Source: an uncultured Bacteroidales bacterium (lineage in GTDB: Bacteria; Bacteroidota; Bacteroidia; Bacteroidales; F082). From it: a stretch of 64,000 nucleotides of DNA. Position 1 is the stretch's first letter. Each line of letters starts with the position of its first letter. Below, one piece after another: positions 51,220-60,341 of this stretch. The notes beneath the pieces are model-generated. The model had not been told where the DNA came from. It did no database searches and saw nothing but the letters and a program-made list of their open reading frames with translations. Where the stretch lies: assembly GCA_900317155.1 (NCBI GenBank), contig ONFO01000001.1, forward strand, positions 186,001-250,000, read 5' to 3'. The position numbers and the translations under genes were made by a program.

Positions 51220-51870
51220 ATGGAAAAGATTAGAGTAATGGAAAAGCCCGATTGGGTTTCGTGGGATGAGATACATGAGGTGCTCGAGTTGTCTCAGGTA
51301 GTGAACCGTAGACGAGGCTTCAACATGATTAATGCCAATCTTTCAGGAGAAAAATTGCGAAAAAAAGTAGGGAATGGCTTTTGTGTTGTTGCCTTAGATG
51401 GCGACAAGGTAATTGCGACACAATCGGTAACGTTGTCTGATGGTGACAAATGGTATTCCAAAGGCCAGAAAGTCGCCCACTATTGTTTGACAGGCATCTT
51501 GAAAAAATATCAAGGCTGCGGCATCAAAGAGATGCTTGACGACGAATGCATAAAATATATTGTTCGAACCGATCCGGATATTATTCAAGCCAATACCGCT
51601 GAGAACAATATTGTGGTGCGTAAGAGTGCGTATGAACAAGGCTTTATCGACACACAGTGTGTCACTTTTAAAGGTACTGATTATTATTCGGTATGGTTCG
51701 CACTTTGGCTTAAGAAACGCCCATTCCCACTTTGGTATTGCCACTTCCGTTATAGATTGTCGGTAATTTACACAAAGACAAGATACAAACCGGGGAAGAT
51801 CGAACGGTTCAAAATAATAGCACTGGCTGTAAAGGCTTGCAATAAAGTAAAAAGACTTTTCCACAAATGA
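51220..51870 (+). CDS. GNAT-like acyltransferase
   Basis: 216 aa. GNAT core includes GFCVVALDGDKVIATQSV, LTGILKKYQGCGIKEMLDD (the RxxGxG/A-like acyl-CoA loop, as YQGCGIK) and TAENNIVVRKSAYEQGF. A basic C-terminal tail follows. It may N- or O-acylate a sugar amine and could draw on the acyl-ACP module (inference). It overlaps the next cytidylyltransferase gene by 4 bases. ATG at 51220 chosen over a TTG two codons earlier. Confidence 0.7.
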   Translation: MEKIRVMEKPDWVSWDEIHEVLELSQVVNRRRGFNMINANLSGEKLRKKVGNGFCVVALDGDKVIATQSVTLSDGDKWYSKGQKVAHYCLTGILKKYQGCGIKEMLDDECIKYIVRTDPDIIQANTAENNIVVRKSAYEQGFIDTQCVTFKGTDYYSVWFALWLKKRPFPLWYCHFRYRLSVIYTKTRYKPGKIERFKIIALAVKACNKVKRLFHK

Positions 51871-52280
51871 AAACTATCTTAACTTTCGGAGTATACGACA
51901 TGCTCCATATTGGACATGTTTTACTGTTCAAGCATGCAAAGGAATTGTTTCCAAATGAGGAGTGTCGACTCGTAGTGGCTGTTCAAAACTCGGAAAATGT
52001 TTTGAAGTATAAGCCCGAGGCCAAAATGGTCTATTCTACGGATGAACGTATATTCATGGTGTCATCGATTTGTTATGTTGATCACGTGATTACATACGAT
52101 GACGTGGATGTTGACATAAAGAATGTGGCATTTGATGTCTTTGCCAAAGGCCCCGACCAGAACCATGTTGGTTTTCAAAGAGCTGAGGAATGGTGCAGGC
52201 AAAATGGCAAGCAGGTTGTGGTAATTCCTAGGACTGAAGGCATTTCGTCCACCTTGTTAAGAGAATACAGAAAGTTGTAG
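51867..52280 (+). CDS. TagD-type cytidylyltransferase (stand-alone)
   Basis: 137 aa, normal size for glycerol-3-phosphate cytidylyltransferases. TFGVYDMLHIGHVLLFKHA carries the HxGH motif; PRTEGISSTLLREY is the C-terminal signature. Makes a CDP-alcohol from CTP, most plausibly CDP-glycerol or a similar polyol, which would be the donor for a LicD-type phosphotransferase. Second such domain in the locus after the fusion at 48641. Confidence 0.9.
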   Translation: MKTILTFGVYDMLHIGHVLLFKHAKELFPNEECRLVVAVQNSENVLKYKPEAKMVYSTDERIFMVSSICYVDHVITYDDVDVDIKNVAFDVFAKGPDQNHVGFQRAEEWCRQNGKQVVVIPRTEGISSTLLREYRKL

Positions 52281-52371
52281 GTCTGCTTATGTTAAAGATT
52301 GTGACAAAAGAGTGTTTTTAAATCTATACTTCTTCAATAATATACTGCTAAAACCACAAAAAATATAAAAA

Positions 52372-53511
52372 ATGAAAAAGTATTACGATATTACAAACAA
52401 ACAGCTTTTAATAGACACAATTCATTCCATGAAAACATTGATTCGCGATTCTGTGAAATCATTGGTTCGCGGTCGAAAAGGGACAATAATAAATCCTGAT
52501 AATTCCTATTATCCGGAAGAAGAGCACAAATCCTATATTTCAATTTTTTGGGACCAGGTTGTACATATTTTCCAATATGGTGAAATAAACAAGTTCTACT
52601 ATTTTTTAGGGTTGGATGTAAAAGGGGAGGATTGCTCCCAGTATATTTCTGAACGATGGAATTTAGACAATTTAAGACATCAAAATCGGAAACGTAGTGG
52701 ATTGTCCTTCAATCATAGTTACATGGTGACCGTGATGGATAAATTTATTTTTGCTGAAATAATGGGTGCAAACGGATTCCCGATACCCAATTCTTTTGGA
52801 CTTTTATTGAAAGGAGAATTGTTTGTTGAAGGTGATTTGAAAACGCCGGTTCCTATGTCAACATTATTGGAGAAGCCAAGGCATTTGTTATGTAAGCCAG
52901 TAACTGGAAGAAGTGGCAAAGGAATCATTGCGATTAAGGTCGAAGACGGTCAATTGTTTATTAAGAACAAACCGATGGAGATGGACGAGTTTAAGAGCAT
53001 GGTCTCTAAAGGTAAATATTTGGTTCAGTCATATATTGAAAACCAGCATCCTGCCATGAAGGCGTTGTTTCCCAATTCGATAAATACCCTTAGGGTGACA
53101 ATGGTTAGAACCAAACAAGGGATAGAGGTGTTGGGTTGCATGTGCTTGATGGGTGCATCGAATGCGGAATACAGCAATTGGCACTATGGTGGGATATGTG
53201 TATATGTGGATGAAGAAGGCCGGCTTGGTAAGTATGGCTTTTCTTATTCTGAGAAGCGCATTACAAAACATCCTGATACGGGAGTGGTATTTGAAGGGTA
53301 CCAAATTCCATACTTCAAGGAAATGATACAGTTGTGTGAACAAGCCATGAATTTGTTCTATGGGATGAAGACGATAGGATGGGATATGGCATTTACTGAA
53401 GACGGACCAATATTCATTGAAGGAAATAACGGATGGGGAATAATAGCCCATCAAATGGTAGAGCATCGTGGATGGGCAGAAAAATACAAAAGAGTGTTTA
53501 ATCTAAAATAG
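52372..53511 (+). CDS. Sugar-transfer-associated ATP-grasp protein (copy 4)
   Basis: 379 aa. LLCKPVTGRSGKGIIAIKV nucleotide loop, YLVQSYIENQHPAMKAL hinge, FPNSINTLRVTMVRTKQG strand, KTIGWDMAFTEDGPIFIEGN metal site. Same subgroup as copies 2 and 3. The 91-base gap before it has no recognisable promoter but is AT-rich. Confidence 0.82.
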   Translation: MKKYYDITNKQLLIDTIHSMKTLIRDSVKSLVRGRKGTIINPDNSYYPEEEHKSYISIFWDQVVHIFQYGEINKFYYFLGLDVKGEDCSQYISERWNLDNLRHQNRKRSGLSFNHSYMVTVMDKFIFAEIMGANGFPIPNSFGLLLKGELFVEGDLKTPVPMSTLLEKPRHLLCKPVTGRSGKGIIAIKVEDGQLFIKNKPMEMDEFKSMVSKGKYLVQSYIENQHPAMKALFPNSINTLRVTMVRTKQGIEVLGCMCLMGASNAEYSNWHYGGICVYVDEEGRLGKYGFSYSEKRITKHPDTGVVFEGYQIPYFKEMIQLCEQAMNLFYGMKTIGWDMAFTEDGPIFIEGNNGWGIIAHQMVEHRGWAEKYKRVFNLK

Positions 53512-53520
53512 CGAAGAACG

Positions 53521-54354
53521 TTGGGACTTGTTAGTTCAATTAGAAAGAAAGTGTCTTTGGTCAGGCGTTATGTGAAAAACGAAGGACGTGTTCTCAACCT
53601 GACTATCAGTCAGATTCAGTATCCAAGGATACTTGAGGGGAAAAAAGTAATAATTACGGGAGGAAGTGAGGGAATAGGTTTGGCCATGGCAAAGAAATTC
53701 GTTTCTGTTGGCGCGTATGTAGTGATAACAGGCCGTAATATGGATAAACTATTGAAAGCCCAAAGCGAGATTGATTCTGACCATGTTCATGTTCTTCAAT
53801 GGGATATTTCAGAGATAGAGATAATCCAAGAAAAGTTGAATGCCGCAATAAGTGTTTTAGGGGGATTGGATATTGTCATTAATAATGCCGCTTTTCTTGC
53901 CAGATATTCTACAGATATAGATTTTTTTGATAAGACAATGAATACGAACTTGAAAGGAACTTATTATATCTGCCAAAATGTAATACAATATTTTCTTCAA
54001 CACAATGATGATGATAAGTTGTGTAAAATCATAAACATAACATCTATAAATGCGTTTCAGAATTCAGACCATCCTTATTATTTGTCAAAAAGCGCATTAA
54101 CAACTTTGACAAAAGGACTCGCGTTAAAATACGCCGAAAAAAACATTATTGTAAATGCAATTGCTCCAGGAATTGTTTCCAGTTCCATAAACAAAAGGGA
54201 TGTGGCAGAGAATGCGTGGTCAAATAGTTCTTTGAATCATAGGATTATAGTTCCTGAAGAGATTGCAGAGATAGCCCTGTTTTTGTGCAGTGATGCGGCC
54301 AACGGAATAATTGGACAGACGATAGTGTGTGATGGAGGCCGTCTGTTAAAATGA
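53521..54354 (+). CDS. SDR-family oxidoreductase (copy 4), start uncertain
   Basis: About 277 aa if started at TTG 53521; no ATG is available before the Rossmann motif, so a TTG or GTG start is likely. GGSEGIGLAMAKKF is the cofactor loop, NNAAFLARY, then NITSINAF and YYLSK at the active site. An N-terminal extension of roughly 40 residues precedes the fold. More diverged than the FabG-like SDRs; probably a sugar- or polyol-modifying reductase. Overlaps the following AKR gene by 4 bases. Confidence 0.78.
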   Translation: MGLVSSIRKKVSLVRRYVKNEGRVLNLTISQIQYPRILEGKKVIITGGSEGIGLAMAKKFVSVGAYVVITGRNMDKLLKAQSEIDSDHVHVLQWDISEIEIIQEKLNAAISVLGGLDIVINNAAFLARYSTDIDFFDKTMNTNLKGTYYICQNVIQYFLQHNDDDKLCKIINITSINAFQNSDHPYYLSKSALTTLTKGLALKYAEKNIIVNAIAPGIVSSSINKRDVAENAWSNSSLNHRIIVPEEIAEIALFLCSDAANGIIGQTIVCDGGRLLK

Positions 54355-55211
54355 TGCAGGACATGGAATATGTTGAAATTGATGGTGTGAGATTGCCGAT
54401 GGTAGGTTTGGGGGTGTTTTCCATGCATGGGATTGAGTTGGATGAAGTGGTGACTAAAGCCTTATCAATTGGGTATAGGTATTTTGACACGGCTTTTCGA
54501 TATAATAATGAGACCGAATTAGGAAAGATTCTCTCAAAACGAAGAGATATTGATGAAGGATTCATACTGATATCAACAAAACTAAGTGGGCTTCAGTATC
54601 ATGGAACCGAACGATTTTTCCATTTTGACAGAAAATCTCCAAAACGAGCGTTACAAGGCTCCTTGAAAAGGTTGTCAAGAGATTGTGTTGATGTATATTT
54701 GCTACATAGTCCGTTTAAAGGGTTTCATGTGGCATATAAAAAATTGCTGAAAGAGAAAGAAAAAGGAAGAATTAAAGTGTTGGGCGTTAGTGGCTTTAAT
54801 ATTGAACGATTGAAAACAATAAAAAACTATTGTGGAGAATATCCGATGGTGAATATGATAGAAGTGCATCCATATCATTCCTCAAGATCAGTGGTGGATT
54901 TTTGTAATGAGAATGGTATTGGGTTGATTGCAAGATCTCCTTTTGCTCATGGGGAAATTATTCCTTTATTGAATGCTGATGCAGATTTTAGAAGAATGTC
55001 AGATGAATACGGTAAGAGTATCCCTCAGATTGTTTTAAGATGGGTGATTCAGCAAGGCATTGTGGCTATGACAAGGGCAAAAAACGAAGAACATTTGCGG
55101 GAAAATATCGATGTGTTTGATTTTGAGCTGAAAAGTAAAGATATAGATGTGATTAATATGAAGAATAAGGATCTTTCATTTGGTGCTACTGCAAGGAATA
55201 CTAAAGTATGA
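54351..55211 (+). CDS. Aldo/keto reductase
   Basis: 286 aa TIM barrel. The AKR tetrad is visible: Asp and Tyr in YFDTAFRYNNETELG, Lys in LISTKLSGL and His in VYLLHSPFK; NADPH-site motif IPQIVLRWVIQQGIVAM. Reduces an aldehyde or keto group. Paired with the SDR at 53521 by a 4-base overlap, suggesting two reductions on one sugar or polyol intermediate, perhaps of the CDP-linked precursor. Confidence 0.88.
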   Translation: MMQDMEYVEIDGVRLPMVGLGVFSMHGIELDEVVTKALSIGYRYFDTAFRYNNETELGKILSKRRDIDEGFILISTKLSGLQYHGTERFFHFDRKSPKRALQGSLKRLSRDCVDVYLLHSPFKGFHVAYKKLLKEKEKGRIKVLGVSGFNIERLKTIKNYCGEYPMVNMIEVHPYHSSRSVVDFCNENGIGLIARSPFAHGEIIPLLNADADFRRMSDEYGKSIPQIVLRWVIQQGIVAMTRAKNEEHLRENIDVFDFELKSKDIDVINMKNKDLSFGATARNTKV

Positions 55212-55331
55212 CTCCAGGATAGTAGGCAAGGTTTACAGGTATGTCACATGTTTGAAAATAAAAGATTTTTCTAAAAATCAAATGACTTAAGTTGCCTCAT
55301 CACATTTTAAATATATAGATTGTTTTTTTGG

Positions 55332-56384
55332 ATGGAAAAGGATTGCGCATATTTGGTTCAAGTTAAATGTCTTACCTACAACCACGTGTCCTATATTGAG
55401 GATGCAATGAACGGTTTTTGTATGCAGCAGACGGATTTCCCATTCGTTTGTTGTGTTGTTGACGACGCCAGTACTGATGGTGAGCAGGAGGTGGTTGAGA
55501 AATATTTGGAAGACAATTTTGATTTGTCTGATACTTCGGTGGCTTACGAAAAAGAAGAAGATTATGGACATGTTGTCTTTGCGCGCCATAAGAAGAACCA
55601 AAATTGTTATTTTGCGGTTGTTTTTCTGAATGAGAACCATTTTAGCCAAAGGAAGCCGAAATCCCAGTATCTTGAGCGTTGGACCGACGATGCCAAATAT
55701 GTCGCAGTTTGTGAGGGGGACGATTATTGGATTGACCCTTTGAAACTGCAGAAACAAGTGGATATCCTTGAAGCGGATAAGACTTTGATGGCCGTTGTGG
55801 CAAATGCGAAAATGGTTAATACTGAGGGTGAGGAGTTGATAGCCAAGCAAAAGAATGTGGTGCCGAACAATAAGGAAGGCAGGTACGACCTGTACAGTTT
55901 CATGGATAAAGTCCATCATTACCCTACTGCAACGGTTTGCTATAGGAGAGCTCATCTCGCTGAAATCAGTAAGATGAGAAAGACCATGGCAAATCCTTAT
56001 TTGGGTGATTGGACGTTTTGGATCGCACTTCATTCATTTGGCGATTTTTATTATATTGATGAAGTGATGGCGGCTTATAGGATTAATCCTGCCTCTCTTA
56101 CCCATACGGTGGATAGGGTGGAACGCGCCAAGGCCAATTGGAGTATCAGCAAGTCTGTCATGAAAGCGTTGCCCGACAAGTATGCCGATCTTAAAAAGGG
56201 ATTAAAGGATACGTCATGGATGTGGGAAGAACTGGGATTGGCCTATAAAGCCAAAAGAAAGTTTTTCCTGATGGGCTATTGTTTTGTGAGGAGTTTTTTG
56301 AGCAGGCCTGGAAAGGCAATAAGGGTTTTTAGAAAGCGATGGAAAAACAGACACAATATTGAATATCAAAAGTTAAAAGTGTGA
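55332..56384 (+). CDS. GT2 family glycosyltransferase (copy 2)
   Basis: 350 aa. VKCLTYNHVSYIEDAMNGF, FVCCVVDDASTDGEQEVV (nucleotide Asp), VCEGDDYWIDPLKLQKQVD with the DxD-type metal site, and GDWTFWIALHSFGDFYYID (acceptor side). Soluble with a basic C-terminus. The ATG at 55332 is preferred over the earlier TTG. A 120-base gap separates it from the AKR gene. Followed by wzt. Confidence 0.87.
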   Translation: MEKDCAYLVQVKCLTYNHVSYIEDAMNGFCMQQTDFPFVCCVVDDASTDGEQEVVEKYLEDNFDLSDTSVAYEKEEDYGHVVFARHKKNQNCYFAVVFLNENHFSQRKPKSQYLERWTDDAKYVAVCEGDDYWIDPLKLQKQVDILEADKTLMAVVANAKMVNTEGEELIAKQKNVVPNNKEGRYDLYSFMDKVHHYPTATVCYRRAHLAEISKMRKTMANPYLGDWTFWIALHSFGDFYYIDEVMAAYRINPASLTHTVDRVERAKANWSISKSVMKALPDKYADLKKGLKDTSWMWEELGLAYKAKRKFFLMGYCFVRSFLSRPGKAIRVFRKRWKNRHNIEYQKLKV

Positions 56385-56410
56385 TTTTGAATTTGAAAAC
56401 TAATTAGGAT

Positions 56411-57670
56411 ATGACAACAGCAATTGAATTTAACCACATCAGCAAGCAATATCGCTTGGGCTTGGTGTCAACAGGGACTTTGAGTCACGACCTGAAAAGA
56501 TGGTGGACGGTCAACATTCTTCGTAAAGAAGACCCTTACCTTAAGGTTGGCTCGGTGAACGATCGCTCCAAAAAGGCGGATAGCGAATATGTTTGGGCTT
56601 TGAATGATATCGATTTCAAGGTTGAACGAGGCGATGTGGTGGGCATTATCGGGAAAAATGGCGCAGGCAAGAGCACGTTGCTAAAGCTTTTGTCGCGTGT
56701 TACTGGTCCCACGTTGGGAACCATCAAGGCTAAAGGCCGTATCGGTTCTCTGCTTGAGGTGGGCACAGGCTTTCACCCGGAATTGACTGGGAAGGAGAAT
56801 ATCTTCATGAATGGTGCCATCCTAGGCATGACCAAAAGTGAAATCAACGGCAAATTGGATGAAATTGTCGATTTCTCTGGATGTGAACGGTATATTGACA
56901 CTCCAGTGAAGCGTTACAGTAGTGGTATGAAGGTCCGTCTTGGCTTTGCCGTGGCTGCTCACCTTGACCCGGAGATTCTCGTGGTTGATGAGGTGTTGGC
57001 TGTGGGCGATGCTGAATTCCAAAAGAAAGCCATCGGCAAAATGCAGGATGTGGCACAAGGCGAAGGACGAACCGTGCTGTTTGTTAGCCACAATATGGCG
57101 AGTATCCGACAGCTATGTCAAAGCTGTGTGTTGCTTGAAAACGGCAGAGTGAAGTCAATAGGCGAAGTGCATGAGATCGTTGACCAATACCTTGAACAGG
57201 AAACCTTGCGTGGTGAGGAAAATAAAGAATGGACATTGCAAACAGGACCACGTCATGGCAGCATCACCATTTTGAAGTCGGCTGTTGAGTATAAGGGTAG
57301 CAACCTGAATTCGGCCATGCCATTTGATTTGGTATACGAGTTTTATAACCATGAAGAAGGATTGACTTTGGCAGTGAATCCCCATGTTTACAATTCGCAG
57401 AATGTCTGTCTTTTCAATGTTGAGACTCAAATGGAACGTTTGTCCAAAGGGTACTACAGGGCAGTATTCCATATTCCTGGAGGCTTGTTCTGTGCTGGAA
57501 ACTATAGGGTCAACAATATGTATGTCAACAGAAATACATGTTACTTTATGGATCGTAACGCCCACCGCTTTGAGGTGTTGAATGGACGTTCTGATTATTT
57601 TGATCATTACGTGGGTGTTTATTACCCTACAATGGTGACCCATGAGTATGCTCCCAAATTGCTGAAATGA
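56411..57670 (+). CDS. wzt: ABC transporter ATPase with C-terminal carbohydrate-binding domain (Wzt)
   Basis: 419 aa. Walker A GKNGAGKS (81-88), signature YSSGMKVRLGFAVAAH near residue 170, Walker B EILVVDEVLAVGD. Residues ~270-419 form an extra beta-rich domain (ITILKSAVEYKGSNLN, HIPGGLFCAGNYRVN). In Wzt-type O-antigen exporters this domain recognises the modified non-reducing end of the polysaccharide and couples chain termination to export. It is the partner of the permease at 22142. Confidence 0.92.
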   Translation: MTTAIEFNHISKQYRLGLVSTGTLSHDLKRWWTVNILRKEDPYLKVGSVNDRSKKADSEYVWALNDIDFKVERGDVVGIIGKNGAGKSTLLKLLSRVTGPTLGTIKAKGRIGSLLEVGTGFHPELTGKENIFMNGAILGMTKSEINGKLDEIVDFSGCERYIDTPVKRYSSGMKVRLGFAVAAHLDPEILVVDEVLAVGDAEFQKKAIGKMQDVAQGEGRTVLFVSHNMASIRQLCQSCVLLENGRVKSIGEVHEIVDQYLEQETLRGEENKEWTLQTGPRHGSITILKSAVEYKGSNLNSAMPFDLVYEFYNHEEGLTLAVNPHVYNSQNVCLFNVETQMERLSKGYYRAVFHIPGGLFCAGNYRVNNMYVNRNTCYFMDRNAHRFEVLNGRSDYFDHYVGVYYPTMVTHEYAPKLLK

Positions 57671-57719
57671 ATTTGAGGTGTGTGACAATAAGAATGGTAA
57701 CGATAATCTGTTTCAAACA

Positions 57720-58844
57720 ATGAATATTAAAACAAGAAAAGCCATAGATTGTCTGTTGAAGACGTTCCCGAAACTTGGGCTGGGTTATAGGATCGACAGG
57801 TTTATGAAGAACTCCATGCACAAAAATGATAGGAATGAAGTTCCATTCATCGAAGATGTTGAATCCAGCCTGAAACTTGTTTTGACCGAAGAAGAGCTGA
57901 AGAATCCAAAGCTTGTTGAAAAGACAAAACGTGACATGGTAAGATGTTACCTGCTCTATGGTTTGATTCCTGAAGAATACTTCCTCTATGATTGCCGGCA
58001 TGAGTCGGAAAGCTACATTAAGACCCTCTTGTCATACGGCCAGAAGGATGAATACTGCAACCAAAGTGGATTGAAAAACTACGGCAAGCCAGGATGGAAG
58101 ATCATGGCGGAACTGACTGACAAGTGGTCGTTTTACAAAATGGCAAAACCCTTCTTCAAACGTGATGTATGCAGGGTTGATGCCAAAGCAGATGTCGAAG
58201 AAATAGAAAAGTTTTGCGAGAAACACAATCGCTTTATTGCCAAACCAAGATTCAGGGCTAACGGAATAGGAGTGCATATCGTTGATATGTCGACTGTTAA
58301 AGGCGGCTATGCGGAGCTTCTTGATCATTACAAACAGCTTGACGATGGCAAGTGGTTGTTTGAAGAAATGATTATCCAAGACCCTGCAATGGCAGCATGG
58401 CATGAGTCTTCGGTGAACACCATCCGTGTCCCTTCCATACGGACTTCTCATGGTTGCAAAGTGTTGTTGCCGTTGTTCAGAACCGGGAAGAACGGGAATT
58501 TGGTAGACAACTGCCATAATGACGGCGGACTGATGGCAGTTCCTGATGCGGATACTGGTATCCTTGTCACTGATGGTTACGATGTCTTCACCAATGTGGT
58601 TGAAAGACACCCCAACTCAGGCCTCAAATATAAAGGATGGCAAGTGCCGCGATGGGATGAATTATTAAAGGTGTCTGCTGAACTACACGAGTCTTTGCCA
58701 AAATACCATCAATATGTCGGTTTCGATTTCGCCCTCACGCCCGAGGGATGGGTTGTCATTGAAGGAAATTGGGGCAATTTTCCACATCAAGTATGTGTGC
58801 ATCATGGAATCAAGAAAGAATTTGAAACATTGATGAAAAGCTGA
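57720..58844 (+). CDS. Sugar-transfer-associated ATP-grasp protein (copy 5)
   Basis: 374 aa. RFIAKPRFRANGIGVHIVD nucleotide loop, LFEEMIIQDPAMAAW hinge, HESSVNTIRVPSI strand, QYVGFDFALTPEGWVVIEGN metal site. Close to copy 1 at 31798 (shared NxxR-type and KGW..P.W blocks). ATG at 57720 chosen; a GTG 14 codons upstream is less likely. Confidence 0.82.
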   Translation: MNIKTRKAIDCLLKTFPKLGLGYRIDRFMKNSMHKNDRNEVPFIEDVESSLKLVLTEEELKNPKLVEKTKRDMVRCYLLYGLIPEEYFLYDCRHESESYIKTLLSYGQKDEYCNQSGLKNYGKPGWKIMAELTDKWSFYKMAKPFFKRDVCRVDAKADVEEIEKFCEKHNRFIAKPRFRANGIGVHIVDMSTVKGGYAELLDHYKQLDDGKWLFEEMIIQDPAMAAWHESSVNTIRVPSIRTSHGCKVLLPLFRTGKNGNLVDNCHNDGGLMAVPDADTGILVTDGYDVFTNVVERHPNSGLKYKGWQVPRWDELLKVSAELHESLPKYHQYVGFDFALTPEGWVVIEGNWGNFPHQVCVHHGIKKEFETLMKS

Positions 58845-58850
58845 AGATAC

Positions 58851-60341
58851 ATGCTAAAACTGTCAATCAGAGATATCAAACAAGGATACAAGGGAATCAA
58901 GCATTTGGCTCAGGAGGCGTATTCCAAAGGAGCGTATGAGACTTCTTGGCGATATGTTAAGGAATGTGTGACCCTCGCCCAACAGTTCAATTGGATTTAT
59001 GCTGATGACGAGTTGGAAGATTTGTCGGCAAGCATTGGGCGTAAACTTCTCAAAGCGCCTTCGGTAGAATATGAGCCTGTCAAAAATAGGGTTGTGTTTT
59101 ATGATGCGTTCTGCAAATCTTTCGTGCTGGCATTGCAGTACATTGAAGCTTTGGCTTCGGCTGGGAAAGAGGTGATGTATATCACTACAGCAGATGACTT
59201 GGCGAAGAAAAAGACAAAGTTTTCCGACATCCTTGATGAAGTGGGTGCGTACCCTTCCGTACAAGTTGTAGTGGTTCCCCCTGGAAAGGATGCAAAAAGG
59301 AACAGCTTTTTCTACGATGCAGTGCTTGGTTTTTGTCCGGAACAAATCTTGTTGCACATGGTGGCCGATGCTGTGGTCCTGCCAGCCCTGTATGTGCTTC
59401 CATCAGCGATAAAACGCTATATCATCAATTTGGCTGACCAAACTTTTTGGCTCGGTAAAAAGGCTATTGATTATTCTCTCGAATTCCGACAGTTCGGAGT
59501 TTCCGTTTCCCAGCAACGTAGAGGCATCAAACCTGAACAGCAATTGCTTGTGCCGTTTTATCCTATTGATGAAGGCCTTCCTTTTCAAGGTTTTCCTGAA
59601 CAATGCACATCGGACAAGGTGGTTGTTTTTTCAGGAGGTGACTTGTATAAGGTTTTGGATGAGAGACGTGCATATTGGAGGTTGGTGAAAAGACTGCTGG
59701 ACAATTATCCCAATGTGGTTTTCTTGTTCGCCACCAAAATCAGCAATGATGTCAACCACGATATCGATAGATTTATCAAAGACAATGGGTTTGAAGGCCG
59801 ATTTATCTATATCAATTATAGAAAGGACATCAACGAGGTGTTCAGGCATTGTGATATCTATATGGGAACTTGCCCTGCAAGTGGGTCCTTGATGTCACAA
59901 CTTGCCGCGGTGAATGCCAAGCCCATCTTACAGTATTACTATCCAGGTACTCCCGATGACGAAACCGAGCAGGCCATTTGTTTTAACGACAAATTTCCCA
60001 TTTCGTTTCAGGATGAAGAGCGATTCATGGAAGAAGCCCATCGGCTTATTACTGACGAGGCGTATCGTAAGAGTCAAGGGAAACGGTTGAAGCGAGCCAT
60101 GATAACACCCGAACAATTCAATAGATTGGTGGCGGATTCATTAAACACAAATAAAACCCAAGTGCCTTTAGAACCTTTTGATATGGACTATTCCTTGTTG
60201 GATGATAGATGGTTTGCACTTGAAGAGGCGGGTTATGTGGATGCATTGTCTTATTTGTGGGGCGTATTGGGAAAGAAACTTTTTTGGCGTTATATGCCCA
60301 TGGTTGCTATACGAAGGTATCTTAGTGTTTTACGGAAATGA
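58851..60341 (+). CDS. Putative GT-B glycosyltransferase, unclassified
   Basis: 496 aa, soluble. The C-terminal half has a GT-B donor-domain impression: KVVVFSGGDLYKVLDERRAY, PNVVFLFATKI, GRFIYINYRKDINEVFRHC, DIYMGTCPASGSLMSQLAAV and KPILQYYYPGTPDDE. The N-terminal half (VVFYDAFCKSFVLALQYIEA, GKEVMYITTADD) would be the acceptor domain. No specific CAZy family is recognisable. It follows the fifth ATP-grasp gene by 6 bases and overlaps the TupA-like gene by 4. Confidence 0.6.
   Translation: MLKLSIRDIKQGYKGIKHLAQEAYSKGAYETSWRYVKECVTLAQQFNWIYADDELEDLSASIGRKLLKAPSVEYEPVKNRVVFYDAFCKSFVLALQYIEALASAGKEVMYITTADDLAKKKTKFSDILDEVGAYPSVQVVVVPPGKDAKRNSFFYDAVLGFCPEQILLHMVADAVVLPALYVLPSAIKRYIINLADQTFWLGKKAIDYSLEFRQFGVSVSQQRRGIKPEQQLLVPFYPIDEGLPFQGFPEQCTSDKVVVFSGGDLYKVLDERRAYWRLVKRLLDNYPNVVFLFATKISNDVNHDIDRFIKDNGFEGRFIYINYRKDINEVFRHCDIYMGTCPASGSLMSQLAAVNAKPILQYYYPGTPDDETEQAICFNDKFPISFQDEERFMEEAHRLITDEAYRKSQGKRLKRAMITPEQFNRLVADSLNTNKTQVPLEPFDMDYSLLDDRWFALEEAGYVDALSYLWGVLGKKLFWRYMPMVAIRRYLSVLRK

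Noticed and set aside
55212-55331. Terminator or promoter in the 120-base gap before the second GT2 gene
   Set aside because: Only a short ATTTTT/AAAAAT hairpin without GC pairs and no TAnnTTTG with proper spacing is visible.
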